From PALSA-607 sp963825425 (GTDB lineage Bacteria; Actinomycetota; Actinomycetes; Acidothermales; Acidothermaceae), in the NCBI GenBank assembly GCA_963825425.1, contig CAWGTF010000011.1, forward strand, positions 372,001-436,000: DNA of 64,000 nt. Reading direction: 5' to 3'. Shown one piece after another: positions 8,043 through 21,391 of this stretch (its first letter is position 1; the number at the start of each line of letters is the position of its first letter). The notes under the pieces are model-generated. The model saw only the letters and a list, made by a program, of their open reading frames with translations. It did no database searches and was not told the DNA's origin. The position numbers were made by a program, and so were the translations under genes.

Positions 8043-9260
8043 CTAGCGCGCTTCGGAGAGCAGCTTGCCCAGCCGGTTGACGCCTTCGACGAGGTCGTCG
8101 TCGCCAAGCGCGTAGGAAAGCCGGAAGTAGCCAGGAGTACCGAAGGCCTCACCAGGGACGACCGCAACCTCTGCCTCGTCGAGGACGAGTTCGGCCAGCT
8201 CGGCGGACGTCGCCGGTCGCTTGCCGCGTAGCTCAAGACCCGAGGATCGCCTTCACCGACGGGTAGGCATAGAACGCGCCCTCGGGTTCGACACACGCGA
8301 CGCCCGGGATGTCGTTCAGCATCGACACCATCGTCGTGCGCCTACGGTCGAAGGCTTCGCGCATCATCGCGACCGCGGACAGGTCGCCCGAGACGGCCGC
8401 GAGTGCCGCGCGCTGTGAGACGTTGGCGACGTTGGAGGTCAGGTGCGACTGGAGGTTGGTCGCGGCCTTGATGACGTCGGGCGGGCCAATCATCCAGCCC
8501 ACTCGCCAGCCGGTCATGGCGTAGGTCTTCGCGACACCGTTCAGCACGACACAAGTGTTGCGCGAGTTCGGGGACGACGACGGGCATCGAGGAGAACGTC
8601 GCGTCGCCATAGACGAGGTGCTCGTAGATCTCATCGGTCAGCACCCAGATGCCGTGCTCGACGGCCCAGCGACCGATCTCGGCGACCTGTTCGGGTCGAG
8701 TAGACCGCCCCGGTCGGGTTGGACGGCGAGCAGAACAGGAGGGCCTTCGTGCGCGGCGTGCGAGCGGCCTCGAGCTGGCTCACCGTTGCGCGGAACCCGG
8801 TCGACTCGTCGGTGTCGACCTGCACGGTGACGCCGCCGGCGAGCGCGATCGCTTCGGGATACGTGGTCCAGTAGGGCGCCGGCAGTAGCACTTCGTCGCC
8901 GGGGTCGAGCAGCGTCGCGCACGCCTGGTAGACAGCCTGCTTGCCGCCGTTGGTCACGAGCACGTCGGTCGCCTTGACGATGAGTCCCGAATCGCGAGCC
9001 GTTTTCACCGCGATGGCTTCGCGCAGTTCGGGCAGGCCGGCGGCGGGGGTATAGCGATGGTTCTTGGGATCGCGGGCGGCTTCGACTGCGGCTTCGACGA
9101 TCGCCGGTGGGGTCGCAAAGTCGGGCTCGCCGGCGCCGAATCCGATGACCGGCCGGCCGGCGGCCTTCAGCGCTTTTGCTTTCGCATCGACGGCGAGGGT
9201 GGCGGATTCGGCGATCGAGCCGATGCGGCGGGAGACCCTGGTGGGCAAGTCGTCGGTCAT
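8043..9260 (-). CDS. aspC: pyridoxal-phosphate aminotransferase, aspartate aminotransferase type
   Basis: Class I/II (fold type I, subgroup Ib) aminotransferase of ~400 residues. It shows GFGAGEPDFATPP (near 45), NGGKQAVYQACATLLDPGDEVLLPAPYW, the NPTGAVYS motif, TDEIYEHLVYG, and the PLP lysine in NGVAKTYAMTGWRVGW. Likely reaction: aspartate + 2-oxoglutarate to oxaloacetate + glutamate. Frameshifts lie near 8698 (an extra base in YSPEQVAEIG), 8565 and 8235. Start ATG 9260. Its place next to tRNA-Trp/secE matches Streptomyces. Exact substrate range is inferred. Confidence 0.9.
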
Positions 9261-9343
9261 GGATTCCATCGTCCCACGTGGGCCAAGGCCGCCGCGCCCG
9301 GGTTTCTGGCGCGGAGCGCCCGGTGTGGCGGCGCGGGAGCGGT

Positions 9344-9373
9344 TCGACCGTGCATGGCCCTGACACGTACACT
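9344..9373 (+). promoter_or_regulatory. candidate promoter of tRNA-Trp/secE/nusG
   Basis: TCGACC (9344-9349), an 18-nt spacer and TACACT (9368-9373), 53 nt before the tRNA-Trp gene. Confidence 0.45.
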
Positions 9374-9426
9374 GTCGAGGCTGGTCCCTGGCGGTAAGCA
9401 GCATGAATGATGCGCGGGGTCCACGA

Positions 9427-9500
9427 AGGGCAGTAGCTCAACTGGTCAGAGTTCCGGTCTCCAAAACCGGCGGTTGGGGGTTCGAGTCCCTCCTGCCCTG
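9427..9500 (+). tRNA. tRNA-Trp (CCA)
   Basis: A 74-nt cloverleaf with acceptor AGGGCAG/CTGCCCT, anticodon stem CCGGT/ACCGG, loop CTCCAAA (anticodon CCA), T-loop TTCGAGT and discriminator G. Position directly before secE is conserved in actinobacteria. Confidence 0.97.
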
Positions 9501-9561
9501 CACGCCGCACGACAGCACGAGACCAGACTGAGAACCGACCGGCTTTGTCGAGGGAGTCCAC

Positions 9562-9819
9562 GTGACCGACACCACGAGCGGGGCCGCCGCACCTCGGCGG
9601 CCACCGCAGGCTGGCCGGGTCGAGCGGCGCAACGTGTTTTCGCGCCTCGGCCTGTGGTGGCGGCAGATCATCGCCGAACTGCGGAAGGTCATCTGGCCGA
9701 CCCGCAAGGAGTTGATCGCGTACACGACGGTCACCCTGGTGTTCGCGGTGTTCATGATCGCGCTCGTGGCCAGTCTCGACTTCGGGGCCAACTGGTTGGT
9801 CCTGCGCGTCTTCGGCTGA
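9562..9819 (+). CDS. secE: protein translocase subunit SecE
   Basis: An 85-residue tail-anchored subunit of the SecYEG channel. The conserved cytoplasmic amphipathic region ELRKVIWPTRKELIAY (near 47-62) is followed by a single membrane helix. The ~25-residue N-terminus is Ala/Pro/Arg-rich and not conserved. GTG start preceded by GAGGGAG. Upstream tRNA-Trp and downstream nusG give the standard context. The frame is intact. Confidence 0.96.
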   Translation: MTDTTSGAAAPRRPPQAGRVERRNVFSRLGLWWRQIIAELRKVIWPTRKELIAYTTVTLVFAVFMIALVASLDFGANWLVLRVFG

Positions 9820-9872
9820 GCCGTCCCTAGTTCGCAGCAGTTCGCCGTCCTCAAGGAAGAAGAGCAACCCAA

Positions 9873-10584
9873 GTGACCGAGTCACCGTCGTCCACCGACG
9901 CCCTCAGCATCGTTGGCGTCGAGACCGGTTTTGCCGCCGACGATCGGGCGCCCGACATTGCGGTCGAGCCCGGTCGTCGACGTCCCCGAGGTCGAGGTCG
10001 ATCCGGCGGAGGCCTTCCGCGACGCGCTGCGCCGCGCTCCTGGCGACTGGTTCGTCGTGCACACCTACGCGGGGTACGAGAACAAGGCAAAGGCCAACCT
10101 CGAGACCCGGATCCAGTCCTTGAACATGGAGGACTTCATCTACCAGATCGAGGTGCCGCAAGAAGAGGTCACCGAGATCAAGAACGGCAAGCGGCAGGTC
10201 GTGAAGCGCAACGTCTTCCCCGGCTACCTGCTGGTCCGGATGGAGATGACCGACGAGTCGTGGTCGGCGGTCCGCTACACACCGGCCGTCACCGGATTCG
10301 TCGGCCCGAGTTCGAGCAAGCCCTCGCCGCTTACCCTCGACGAGGTGTTCCGGTTCCTCGCGCCCGCGACCAAGGAGCAGAAGGAAGCCCAGGCCGCCGC
10401 TGCTCCGCGCATCGTCGACTTCGAGGTCGGCGAGTCGGTCACCGTCACCGACGGCGCATTCGCCACGCTGCCCGCGAGCATCAGCGAGATCAACCCCGAC
10501 CAGCAAAAGCTCAAGGTGCTGGTGTCGATCTTCGGCCGCGAGACGCCGGTCGAGCTCTCCTTCAGTCAGGTCGCCAAGATCTAG
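9873..10584 (+). CDS. nusG: transcription termination/antitermination factor NusG
   Basis: An acidic N-terminal extension of ~50 residues, usual in actinobacteria, precedes the NGN domain (DWFVVHTYAGYENKAKANLE ... VFPGYLLVRMEM) and the C-terminal KOW domain (FEVGESVTVTDGAFATLPASI). NusG binds the polymerase clamp and contacts Rho or ribosomal S10. An extra base near 9973 (EPVVDVPEVEVD region) shifts the frame; after correction the protein is ~236 residues. GTG start after a purine-rich tract (AAGGAAGAAGAG). Confidence 0.95.
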
Positions 10585-10596
10585 CACCCCGTCGCC

Positions 10597-10627
10597 GGAC
10601 GACGAGGAACGAGCACTCTCGTCGTCC
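10597..10627 (+). terminator. hairpin after nusG
   Basis: A perfect 10-bp stem (GGACGACGAG, 10597-10606, with 10618-10627) and an 11-nt loop start 12 nt after the nusG stop. A weak T-rich stretch (AATCTTGCTC) follows. It may attenuate or terminate between nusG and rplK. Confidence 0.55.
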
Positions 10628-10669
10628 CGTAATCTTGCTCTAACTCTCAACCCGACGAAGGACACGGTC

Positions 10670-11101
10670 ATGCCCCCGAAGAAGAAGCTCGCGGCGATCA
10701 TCAAGCTGCAGATCAAGGCTGGCGCCGCGACGCCTGCGCCGCCGATCGGCCCGGCGCTGGGTCAGCACGGCGTCAACATCATGGAGTTCTGCAAGCAGTA
10801 CAACGCCGCGACGGAGGCCCAGCGGGGCAACGTGATCCCGGTCGAGATCTCGGTCTACGAAGACCGCTCGTTCACCTTCATCACGAAGACGCCGCCCGCT
10901 GCGGAGCTGATCAAGAAGGCCGCCAGCGTTGAGAAGGGCTCGCCGACACCGCACAAGGTGAAGGTCGCGTCGCTGTCGAAGGCGCAGTTGCGGCAGATCG
11001 CCGAGACCAAGATGCCCGACCTGAACGCGCGCGACATCGAAGCAGCCGAAGCGATCATCGCTGGTACTGCCCGGTCGATGGGCATCACGATCGGCAGTTA
11101 G
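10670..11101 (+). CDS. rplK: 50S ribosomal protein L11
   Basis: A 143-residue L11. The N-terminal domain (IKLQIKAGAATPAPPIGPAL) and the C-terminal 23S GTPase-centre RNA-binding domain (ending ARSMGITIGS) are complete. L11 supports factor-dependent GTP hydrolysis and RelA activation. ATG start after GAAGGA. The next gene, rplA, is separated by a structured 112-nt gap. The frame is intact. Confidence 0.98.
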   Translation: MPPKKKLAAIIKLQIKAGAATPAPPIGPALGQHGVNIMEFCKQYNAATEAQRGNVIPVEISVYEDRSFTFITKTPPAAELIKKAASVEKGSPTPHKVKVASLSKAQLRQIAETKMPDLNARDIEAAEAIIAGTARSMGITIGS

Positions 11102-11153
11102 GCTTTCCAGGCCCCTGGGTGGAGGTGTTTGCTTCAGGGGTGTTCCAGCAAGA

Positions 11154-11185
11154 CGTGGGAGGGCCGGCGCGGCCCGCTGACCACG
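11154..11185 (+). promoter_or_regulatory. putative L1 autoregulatory hairpin before rplA
   Basis: Stem CGTGG/CCACG (11154-11158, 11181-11185) encloses stem GGGCCG/CGGCCC (11161-11166, 11170-11175) with a GCG loop. It lies 28 nt before the rplA start. A second hairpin (CCCCTG ... CAGGGG) lies just upstream at about 11112-11140. Ribosomal protein L1 represses its own mRNA by binding a stalk-like leader in many bacteria; assignment here is by position and shape only. Confidence 0.45.
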
Positions 11186-11213
11186 ACCTCCGATTAGATC
11201 CAAGGAGCACGTT

Positions 11214-11929
11214 ATGAAGCGCAGCAAGGCATACCTCGCGGCGGCCGAGAAGGTCGACGCCGACAAGCTGTACCAGCCGTTCGACGCGATCCGGCTGGCC
11301 CGCGAGACCTCCCTGACCAAGAACGCCGGCACCGTCGAGGTGGCGCTGCGCCTGGGTGTCGACCCGCGCAAGGCCGACCAGATGGTGCGTGGCACGGTCA
11401 ACCTGCCGCACGGCACCGGCAAGACAGCCCGCGTGCTGGTCTTCGCCACTGGTGATCGCGCAGAGGAGGCCAAGGCCGCCGGAGCCGACATCGTCGGTGG
11501 CGATGAGCTGATCGACCGGGTCGCCGCGGGTTACCTCGACTTCGACTCCGCCGTCGCGACTCCTGACCTGATGGGCAAGGTCGGTCGACTCGGTCGAGTC
11601 CTCGGCCCGCGCGGGCTGATGCCGAACCCGAAGACGGGCACGGTCACCAACGACGTAGCGAAGGCCGTCACCGAGATCAAGGGCGGCAAGATCGAGTTCC
11701 GCGTCGACCGGCAGGCGAACCTGCACTTCATCATCGGGAAGACGACGTTCACCGACGTCCAGCTGGTCGAGAACTACGCGGCCGCCCTCGACGAGGTGCT
11801 GCGGCTCAAGCCGTCGTCGGCCAAGGGCCGGTACCTCAGAAGGCCACCGTGACGACCACGATGGGTCCCGGCGTTCAGATCGACCCGAACAAGACGCGCA
11901 ACCTGCTCGAGGACCAGCCCACCGCCTGA
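11214..11929 (+). CDS. rplA: 50S ribosomal protein L1
   Basis: A ~238-residue L1 of the L1 stalk, involved in E-site tRNA release. Conserved parts: KAYLAAAEKVD, TVEVALRLGVDPRKADQMVRG, the RNA-binding GPRGLMPNPKTGTVT, and the C-terminal TTTMGPGVQIDP. One base is missing near 11832 (between RYL and KATVTTT); the corrected frame ends at 11929. AAGGAG precedes the ATG. In many bacteria L1 also binds the leader of its own mRNA. Confidence 0.96.
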
Positions 11930-12029
11930 CGTGCTCTCGGTGGGGGCGGTGCTCAACGGTCGCAAGAACGGCCGCTGAGCTCCAGCACTCGATTGGTGTC
12001 ACCCAGATCGCGCTGGTCGGTCGGTCGTT

Positions 12030-12059
12030 TTGACCGGACGGCGGGGGCGACCGTACTGT
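12030..12059 (+). promoter_or_regulatory. candidate promoter of the rplJ/rplL operon
   Basis: TTGACC (12030-12035), an 18-nt spacer and TACTGT (12054-12059), about 243 nt before rplJ. It implies a long leader, as is usual for this operon. Confidence 0.5.
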
Positions 12060-12301
12060 TGACCCGCCACAGACCGCCGGTCGGCGTGTGCGCCCCTCAC
12101 TAACGAGCCTCGCGGCTCGGCGTGCGGGTCGTGAACTCCCGAAGGCCCCGCAACAGCGGGCGGCCCGCGCAGGTACACGAACGTCCGACGCTCACGCGTC
12201 GACACGCCCCGTGCGCCTAGCGCCGGGGCGCTCGCTTTTCCGGGCCAACTCGAGGGTTCGATGCATGCCGCCGGCTCCACCCGGAAGGAGGCCGGCACCC
12301 A
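12060..12301 (+). promoter_or_regulatory. rplJ leader region (putative L10(L12) binding site)
   Basis: The 372 nt between rplA and rplJ hold no gene. After the candidate promoter the transcript contains several GC-rich inverted segments, for example CCGCCGGTCGGCG around 12074, and a GGAAGGAGG ribosome site just before rplJ. Bacteria commonly regulate rplJ/rplL through a kink-turn leader bound by the L10-L12 complex. I cannot verify the kink-turn by eye, so this rests on position and length. Confidence 0.4.
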
Positions 12302-12994
12302 ATGCCGAGCCCTGACAAGGTGACCGACGTCGCTGAGTTGACGGAGAACTTCCGCACCTCGGCCGCCGCCGTGCTCACCGAGTACCGCGGCTTGACCGTG
12401 TCGCAGCTCACGCAGCTGCGGCACAACCTCGGGACCACCACGCAATACACGGTGGTCAAGAACACCCTGTCCAAGATCGCGGTGCGCGAGGCCGGACTCC
12501 AGGAACTCGAGAGCATGCTGTCGGGTCCGTCGGCGATCGCGTTCATCAAGGGTGACACCGTCGAGGCCGCCAAGAGTCTGCGCGACTTCGCCAAGGCCAA
12601 CCCGTTCCTGGTGATCAAGGGTGGGGTGCTCGACGGCAAGCTCGTGACTGCCGCCGAACTCTCCAAGATCGCTGACCTCGAGTCCCGCGAGGTGCTTCTC
12701 GCCAAGGTGGCAGGTGCGGCGAATGCGGCATTGTCGAAGGCCGCGGCGCTGTTCCAGGCGCCGCTAGCGCAGGTCGCTCGACTGGCCGAGGCGCTGCGCG
12801 CTCAGGTTGCCGAGAACGCGCCGGCCGCAGCGGCACCCGCGCCCGTCGTGGAAGCCGCCGTTTCGGAAGCGCCGGTGGCGGAAGCTGCCGACCGAAGCCG
12901 AGGTGCCACCGGTCGCGAAGCGCGCACTCCGAACCCGAAGCTCGCACCCGAACCCGAAGCCGCACCCGAACCGACGGCGCCCGACGCCGAGTAG
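12302..12994 (+). CDS. rplJ: 50S ribosomal protein L10
   Basis: The core of ~175 residues is complete (MPSPDKVTDVAELTENFRTS, YRGLTVSQLTQLR, YTVVKNTLSKIAV, LSGPSAIAFIKGD). Its C-terminal helix holds the L7/L12 dimers of the stalk. A ~55-residue Ala/Pro/Glu-rich tail follows, longer than usual. Within the tail (about 12890-12930) the neighbouring frame reads TEAEVPPVAK, so two compensating indels may have scrambled a few residues. The end at 12994 is the best reading. GGAAGGAGG precedes the ATG. Confidence 0.95.
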   Translation: MPSPDKVTDVAELTENFRTSAAAVLTEYRGLTVSQLTQLRHNLGTTTQYTVVKNTLSKIAVREAGLQELESMLSGPSAIAFIKGDTVEAAKSLRDFAKANPFLVIKGGVLDGKLVTAAELSKIADLESREVLLAKVAGAANAALSKAAALFQAPLAQVARLAEALRAQVAENAPAAAAPAPVVEAAVSEAPVAEAADRSRGATGREARTPNPKLAPEPEAAPEPTAPDAE

Positions 12995-13057
12995 TGCCCG
13001 CCCACCTTTAACCCGTCCCGCAAATCGCTGCGTTTACTTGAGGAAGGACCCGCCACC

Positions 13058-13450
13058 ATGGCGAAGCTCAGCACCGACGACCTGATCGATGCGTTCAAGG
13101 AGCTCACACTTCTTGAGCTCTCCGAGTTCGTGAAGCAGTTCGAAGACACCTTTGGCGTCACCGCCGCCGCACCGGTCGCGGTGGCCGCGGCTGGCCCGGC
13201 GGGCGGCGGCGCCGCCGCTGCGGCCGAAGTCGAGGAGCAGGACGAGTTCGACGTCATCCTCGAGGAGGCCGGCGCCCAGAAGATCCAGGTGATCAAGGCC
13301 GTCCGCGAGCTCACGAGCCTCGGCCTGAAGGAAGCCAAGGACCTCGTCGATGGCGCGCCCAAGGCCGTTGTCGAAAAGGGCACCAAGGAAGCCGCCGAGA
13401 AGGCGAAGGCCACCCTCGAAGCGGCCGGCGCGAAGGTCACCGTCAAGTAG
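13058..13450 (+). CDS. rplL: 50S ribosomal protein L7/L12
   Basis: A 130-residue stalk protein that recruits translation GTPases. It has the N-terminal dimerisation helices (TDDLIDAFKELTLLELSEF), an Ala/Gly hinge (about 38-57), and the globular domain with the factor-binding surface IQVIKAVRELTSLGLKEAKDLV. GAGGAAGGA precedes the ATG. A terminator hairpin lies 27 nt after the stop. The frame is intact. Confidence 0.98.
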   Translation: MAKLSTDDLIDAFKELTLLELSEFVKQFEDTFGVTAAAPVAVAAAGPAGGGAAAAAEVEEQDEFDVILEEAGAQKIQVIKAVRELTSLGLKEAKDLVDGAPKAVVEKGTKEAAEKAKATLEAAGAKVTVK

Positions 13451-13476
13451 TTCTCCGCGCACAACAGCAGCAAGAC

Positions 13477-13503
13477 AGCGGTTGCCCTTCCCGGGCTGCC
13501 GCT
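13477..13503 (+). terminator. terminator after rplL
   Basis: An 11-bp stem with one mismatch (AGCGGTTGCCC, 13477-13487, with GGGCTGCCGCT, 13493-13503) is followed by GTTTGCTTGT. It closes the rplJ/rplL transcript. Confidence 0.7.
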
Positions 13504-13682
13504 GTTTGCTTGTCCGGAGGCCCTGCTTGTTTGTCCAAAGATGCAGCCGGGTGGGTGATTGTGGACCCACAAACCGCGCGGGAGGCTTGACGTTACGGCG
13601 TCACAGCAGCATCCTCGCTGTAGCTGTGAATAACTTGCACAGGTCCTCCAGGGACCGATTGGGCCGGCTCGCAAGGGCCGCC

Positions 13683-13711
13683 TCGACAGCGGCGTGCCCA
13701 TCGGGTACGCT
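13683..13711 (+). promoter_or_regulatory. candidate promoter of rpoB/rpoC
   Basis: TCGACA (13683-13688), a 17-nt spacer and TACGCT (13706-13711), ~94 nt before the rpoB start. The 354-nt rplL-rpoB gap otherwise holds only the terminator at 13477-13503 and no gene. A TTGACG near 13587 has no convincing -10 at the right distance. Confidence 0.5.
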
Positions 13712-13804
13712 GCTCGTTTGCGCTGTCCTCTGACCCCCGAGTGAGAACTCGGGTGGTCCGTCGTCGTGCGCACGCCACATTGCGAGCCCTGGAAGGACCC
13801 CCAC

Positions 13805-16800
13805 TTGGCCGCCTCGCGCAGCACCTCGACGTCCGGCCCCCGCACTTCAGGACCTACCTACGCACCACCCCGCGTTAGCTTCGCCAAGATCCGTGAACCA
13901 CTTGAGGTTCCCAACCTCCTAGCTTTGCAGGTCGAGTCATTCGATTGGCTCCTGGGCAACGACGTCTGGAAGGCCCGCGTCGACGCCGCCACCAAGGCGG
14001 GCCGCGACGACGTCAACCTGTCGTCGGGCCTCGAGGAGATCTTCGAGGAGATCAGTCCGATCGAGGACTTCTCCGGGACCATGTCGCTGTCGTTTCGCGA
14101 CCACCGGTTCGAGCCTGCCAAGAACTCCATCGAGGAGTGCAAGGAGCGCGACTTCACCTACTCGGCGCCGATGTTCGTGACGGCCGAGTTCGTGAACAAC
14201 GGCACCGGTGAGATCAAGAGCCAGACGGTCTTCATGGGCGACTTCCCGCTGATGACCGACAAGGGCACCTTCATCATCAACGGCACCGAGCGCGTCGTCG
14301 TCTCCCAGCTCGTCCGCTCGCCGGGCGTCTACTTCGACAAGACGATCGACAAGACGTCCGACAAGGACGTCTTCGGCTGCAAGATCATCCCGAGCCGCGG
14401 TGCCTGGCTGGAGTTCGAGATCGACAAGCGGGACGCCGTCGGCGTCCGGGTCGACCGCAAGCGCAAGCAAAGCGTCACGGTGCTGCTCAAGGCGCTGGGC
14501 TGGGACGACGCTCGGATTCTCGACCGTTTCGGCCAGTACGAGTCGATGCGCGCGACGCTGGAGAAGGACCACGTCCACACCCAGGACGAAGCCCTCATCG
14601 ACATCTACCGCAAGTTGCGTCCGGGCGAGCCGCCGACCCGTGAGGCCGCGCAGACGCTGCTCGACAATCTGTACTTCAACCCGAAGCGGTACGACCTCGC
14701 GAAGGTTGGTCGCTACAAGATCAACAAGAAGCTCGGCCTCGAGCTGCCGTTCACTCAAGGCACGATGACCGAAGATGACATCGTTGCCACGGTCGAGTAC
14801 ATCGTTCGGCTGCACGCCGGCGAGACCGAGATGAACCTGAACGGTCGCGCGGTCCCGGTCGAGGAAGACGACATCGACCACTTCGGCAACCGTCGCTTGC
14901 GTACGGTCGGCGAGCTGATCCAAAACCAGGTGCGGCTCGGTCTTGCGCGCATGGAGCGGGTGGTCCGCGAGCGGATGACGACACAGGACGTCGAGGCGAT
15001 CACGCCGCAGACCCTGATCAACATCCGACCGGTGGTCGCGAGCATCAAGGAGTTCTTCGGGACTTCCCAGCTCAGCCAGTTCATGGACCAGACGAACCCG
15101 TTGGCCGGCCTGACCCACAAGCGTCGCCTGTCGGCGCTTGGCCCCGGCGGTCTGTCGCGTGAGCGTGCTGGTTTCGAGGTCCGCGACGTCCACCCGAGTC
15201 ACTACGGCCGGATGTGTCCGATCGAGACTCCCGAGGGTCCGAACATCGGCCTCATCGGCTCGCTCGCGACGCACGGCCGGATCAACGCCTTCGGGTTCGT
15301 CGAGACGCCGTACCGCCGCGCCGTCAAGGGCAAGGTCACCGACGACGTCGACTACCTGACCGCCGACGAAGAGGACCGTTTCGTCATCGCGCAGGCCAAC
15401 GCGCCGCTGAAGGACGACGGTGGCTTCGCCGAAGACCGGGTCCTGGTCCGTCGTAAGGGTGGCGAGGTCGACTTCGTCACGCCCGCAGCGGTCGACTACA
15501 TGGACGTCTCGCCGCGCCAGATGGTGTCGGTCGCGACCGCGATGATCCCGTTCCTCGAGCACGACGACGCGAACCGCGCACTGATGGGCTCCAACATGCA
15601 GCGCCAGTCGGTGCCGCTGTTGAAGTCCGAGGCGCCACTGGTCGGCACCGGCATGGAGTTTCGGGCCGCCGTTGACGCAGGCGATGTCGTCACGTCCGCG
15701 AAGGACGGTGTTGTCGAGGAGGTTTCCTCCGACGCGATCACCGTGATGAACGACGACGGCACTCGTACGACGTACCGGATGGCGAAGTTCCGCCGTTCCA
15801 ACCAGGGCACCTGCATCAACCAGCGCCCGATCGTGAGCGAAGGCCAGCGACTGCAGGCCGGCGCCGCGATCGCCGACGGTCCGTGCACCGACCAGGGCGA
15901 AATGGCGTTGGGTCGCAACCTGCTCGTGGCGTTCATGCCGTGGGAAGGCCACAACTACGAAGACGCGATCATCTTGTCCCAGCGTCTCGTGCAAGACGAC
16001 GTGCTCTCCTCTATTCACATCGAGGAGCACGAAGTCGACGCCCGCGACACCAAGCTGGGCCCGGAGGAGATCACCCGCGACATCCCGAACGTCAGCGAGG
16101 AAGTGCTGGCCGACCTCGACGAGCGCGGCATCATCCGCGTCGGCGCCGACGTCGTCCCGGGTGACGTTCTTGTTGGCAAGGTCACGCCCAAGGGCGAGAC
16201 CGAGCTGACGCCTGAAGAGCGGTTGCTCCGCGCGATCTTCGGTGAGAAGGCGCGCGAGGTGCGCGACACCTCGCTGAAGGTGCCGCACGGCGAAAAGGGC
16301 AAGGTCATCGACGTCAAGGTGTTCACCCGTGACGACGCTGAACTGCCGCCGGGCGTCAACGAACTGGTGCGGGTGTACGTCGCGCAGAAGCGCAAGATCA
16401 CGGACGGCGACAAGCTGGCCGGTCGGCACGGGAACAAGGGCGTCATCTCCAAGATCCTGCCCGAAGAAGACATGCCGTTCCTCGCTGATGGCACGCCTGT
16501 GGACATCGTCTTGAACCCGCTGGGTGTGCCCGGCCGCATGAACGTCGGCCAGGTTCTCGAAACGCACCTCGGTTGGGCCGCGAAGAGTGGCTGGAAGGTC
16601 GAGTCGACCGGCGCGAAGGATGGCTGGCAGCAGCGGCTCGCCGACATTGGCGCGCTCGAGGCTCCGCCGAACACGCTGGTCGCGACGCCGGTCTTCGACG
16701 GCGCCCGCGAGGACGAGATCACCGGACTGCTCGGCTCGACCTTGCCGAACGCCGACGGACAGCGTCCGGTCGGGGAGAACGGCAAGGCGCGGCTCTATGA

Positions 16801-17296
16801 CGGTCGCTCTGGTGAGCTGTACCCAGAGGCGGTCAGCGTCGGATACATCTACATCCTGAAGCTGCACCACCTCGTCGACGACAAGCTCCACGCTCGCTCG
16901 ACCGGCCCCTACTCGATGATCACCCAGCAGCCGTTGGGTGGTAAGGCGCAGTTCGGTGGTCAGCGGTTTGGCGAGATGGAGGTCTGGGCGCTCGAGGCCT
17001 ATGGCGCGGCTTACGCGCTGCAGGAGTTGCTCACCATCAAGTCCGACGACGTCCTTGGCCGGGTCAAGGTCTACGAGGCGATCGTCAAGGGCGAGAACAT
17101 CCCCGAGCCCGGCATTCCCGAGTCGTTCAAGGTGCTGATCAAGGAAATGCAGTCGCTGTGCCTGAACGTCGAGGTGCTGTCCAGCGACGGCATGACGTTG
17201 GAGATGCGCGACACCGACGATGAGGTCTTCCGCGCCGCGGAAGAGCTCGGTATCGACCTGTCCCGGCGCGAGCCGAGCAGCGTCGAAGAGGTCTGA
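13805..17296 (+). CDS. rpoB: DNA-directed RNA polymerase subunit beta
   Basis: Catalytic-core subunit of RNA polymerase, 1163 residues from the chosen start. TTG 13805 is preferred over an in-frame GTG at 13766: GGAAGGA lies 8 nt before it, and the product then starts MAASRSTSTSG, close in layout to the TTG-started mycobacterial RpoB, before the conserved VSFAKIREPLEVPNLL. The rifampicin region (residues ~417-445) reads SQLSQFMDQTNPLAGLTHKR then RLSALGPGG; the Asp, His and Ser positions whose change gives resistance are wild type. No frameshift is seen over 3.5 kb. rpoC follows after 68 nt. Confidence 0.98.
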   Translation: MAASRSTSTSGPRTSGPTYAPPRVSFAKIREPLEVPNLLALQVESFDWLLGNDVWKARVDAATKAGRDDVNLSSGLEEIFEEISPIEDFSGTMSLSFRDHRFEPAKNSIEECKERDFTYSAPMFVTAEFVNNGTGEIKSQTVFMGDFPLMTDKGTFIINGTERVVVSQLVRSPGVYFDKTIDKTSDKDVFGCKIIPSRGAWLEFEIDKRDAVGVRVDRKRKQSVTVLLKALGWDDARILDRFGQYESMRATLEKDHVHTQDEALIDIYRKLRPGEPPTREAAQTLLDNLYFNPKRYDLAKVGRYKINKKLGLELPFTQGTMTEDDIVATVEYIVRLHAGETEMNLNGRAVPVEEDDIDHFGNRRLRTVGELIQNQVRLGLARMERVVRERMTTQDVEAITPQTLINIRPVVASIKEFFGTSQLSQFMDQTNPLAGLTHKRRLSALGPGGLSRERAGFEVRDVHPSHYGRMCPIETPEGPNIGLIGSLATHGRINAFGFVETPYRRAVKGKVTDDVDYLTADEEDRFVIAQANAPLKDDGGFAEDRVLVRRKGGEVDFVTPAAVDYMDVSPRQMVSVATAMIPFLEHDDANRALMGSNMQRQSVPLLKSEAPLVGTGMEFRAAVDAGDVVTSAKDGVVEEVSSDAITVMNDDGTRTTYRMAKFRRSNQGTCINQRPIVSEGQRLQAGAAIADGPCTDQGEMALGRNLLVAFMPWEGHNYEDAIILSQRLVQDDVLSSIHIEEHEVDARDTKLGPEEITRDIPNVSEEVLADLDERGIIRVGADVVPGDVLVGKVTPKGETELTPEERLLRAIFGEKAREVRDTSLKVPHGEKGKVIDVKVFTRDDAELPPGVNELVRVYVAQKRKITDGDKLAGRHGNKGVISKILPEEDMPFLADGTPVDIVLNPLGVPGRMNVGQVLETHLGWAAKSGWKVESTGAKDGWQQRLADIGALEAPPNTLVATPVFDGAREDEITGLLGSTLPNADGQRPVGENGKARLYDGRSGELYPEAVSVGYIYILKLHHLVDDKLHARSTGPYSMITQQPLGGKAQFGGQRFGEMEVWALEAYGAAYALQELLTIKSDDVLGRVKVYEAIVKGENIPEPGIPESFKVLIKEMQSLCLNVEVLSSDGMTLEMRDTDDEVFRAAEELGIDLSRREPSSVEEV

Positions 17297-17364
17297 GGCC
17301 GCCCCGGCGCTGACCCGCCGGATGTAGTCCTGATCGACGGTTACCAGGAGAGAGAAGACAACCT

Positions 17365-21243
<3,879 letters not shown>

Positions 21244-21264
<21 letters not shown>

Positions 21265-21321
21265 GGAACGAACCGAAGGGGCGAAGCCGCCCGTGTAAGG
21301 GGCGGTTCGATCCGAGGTGAG
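21244..21321 (+). repeat. duplication of the rpoC 3' end
   Basis: The 22 nt covering the last six codons of rpoC, its stop and the next base (21244-21265) recur at 21300-21321 with 21 of 22 identities. The one change (GAC to GAT) is synonymous. Copy 2 encodes GRFDPR plus stop in the frame offset by +2 relative to rpoC. The spacer contains GAACGAACCGAAGGGGCGAA-type low-complexity sequence. The motif GCCGCCCGTGTA occurs both in the spacer and again near 21365. Confidence 0.75.
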
Positions 21322-21391
21322 CTGGCGCGAGTTCGCGGTCGACTGAGGACGAAGCCAGGCCGAGGCCGCCCGTGTAGCAGCAGGTTCTTCA

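Noticed and set aside
13937..16891. A very long antisense open frame (~980 codons) opposite rpoB
   Set aside because: High-GC third positions keep the opposite strand open. The sequence on the plus strand is an intact, conserved rpoB, and the antisense product is low-complexity and rich in Asp/Arg/Val/Leu.
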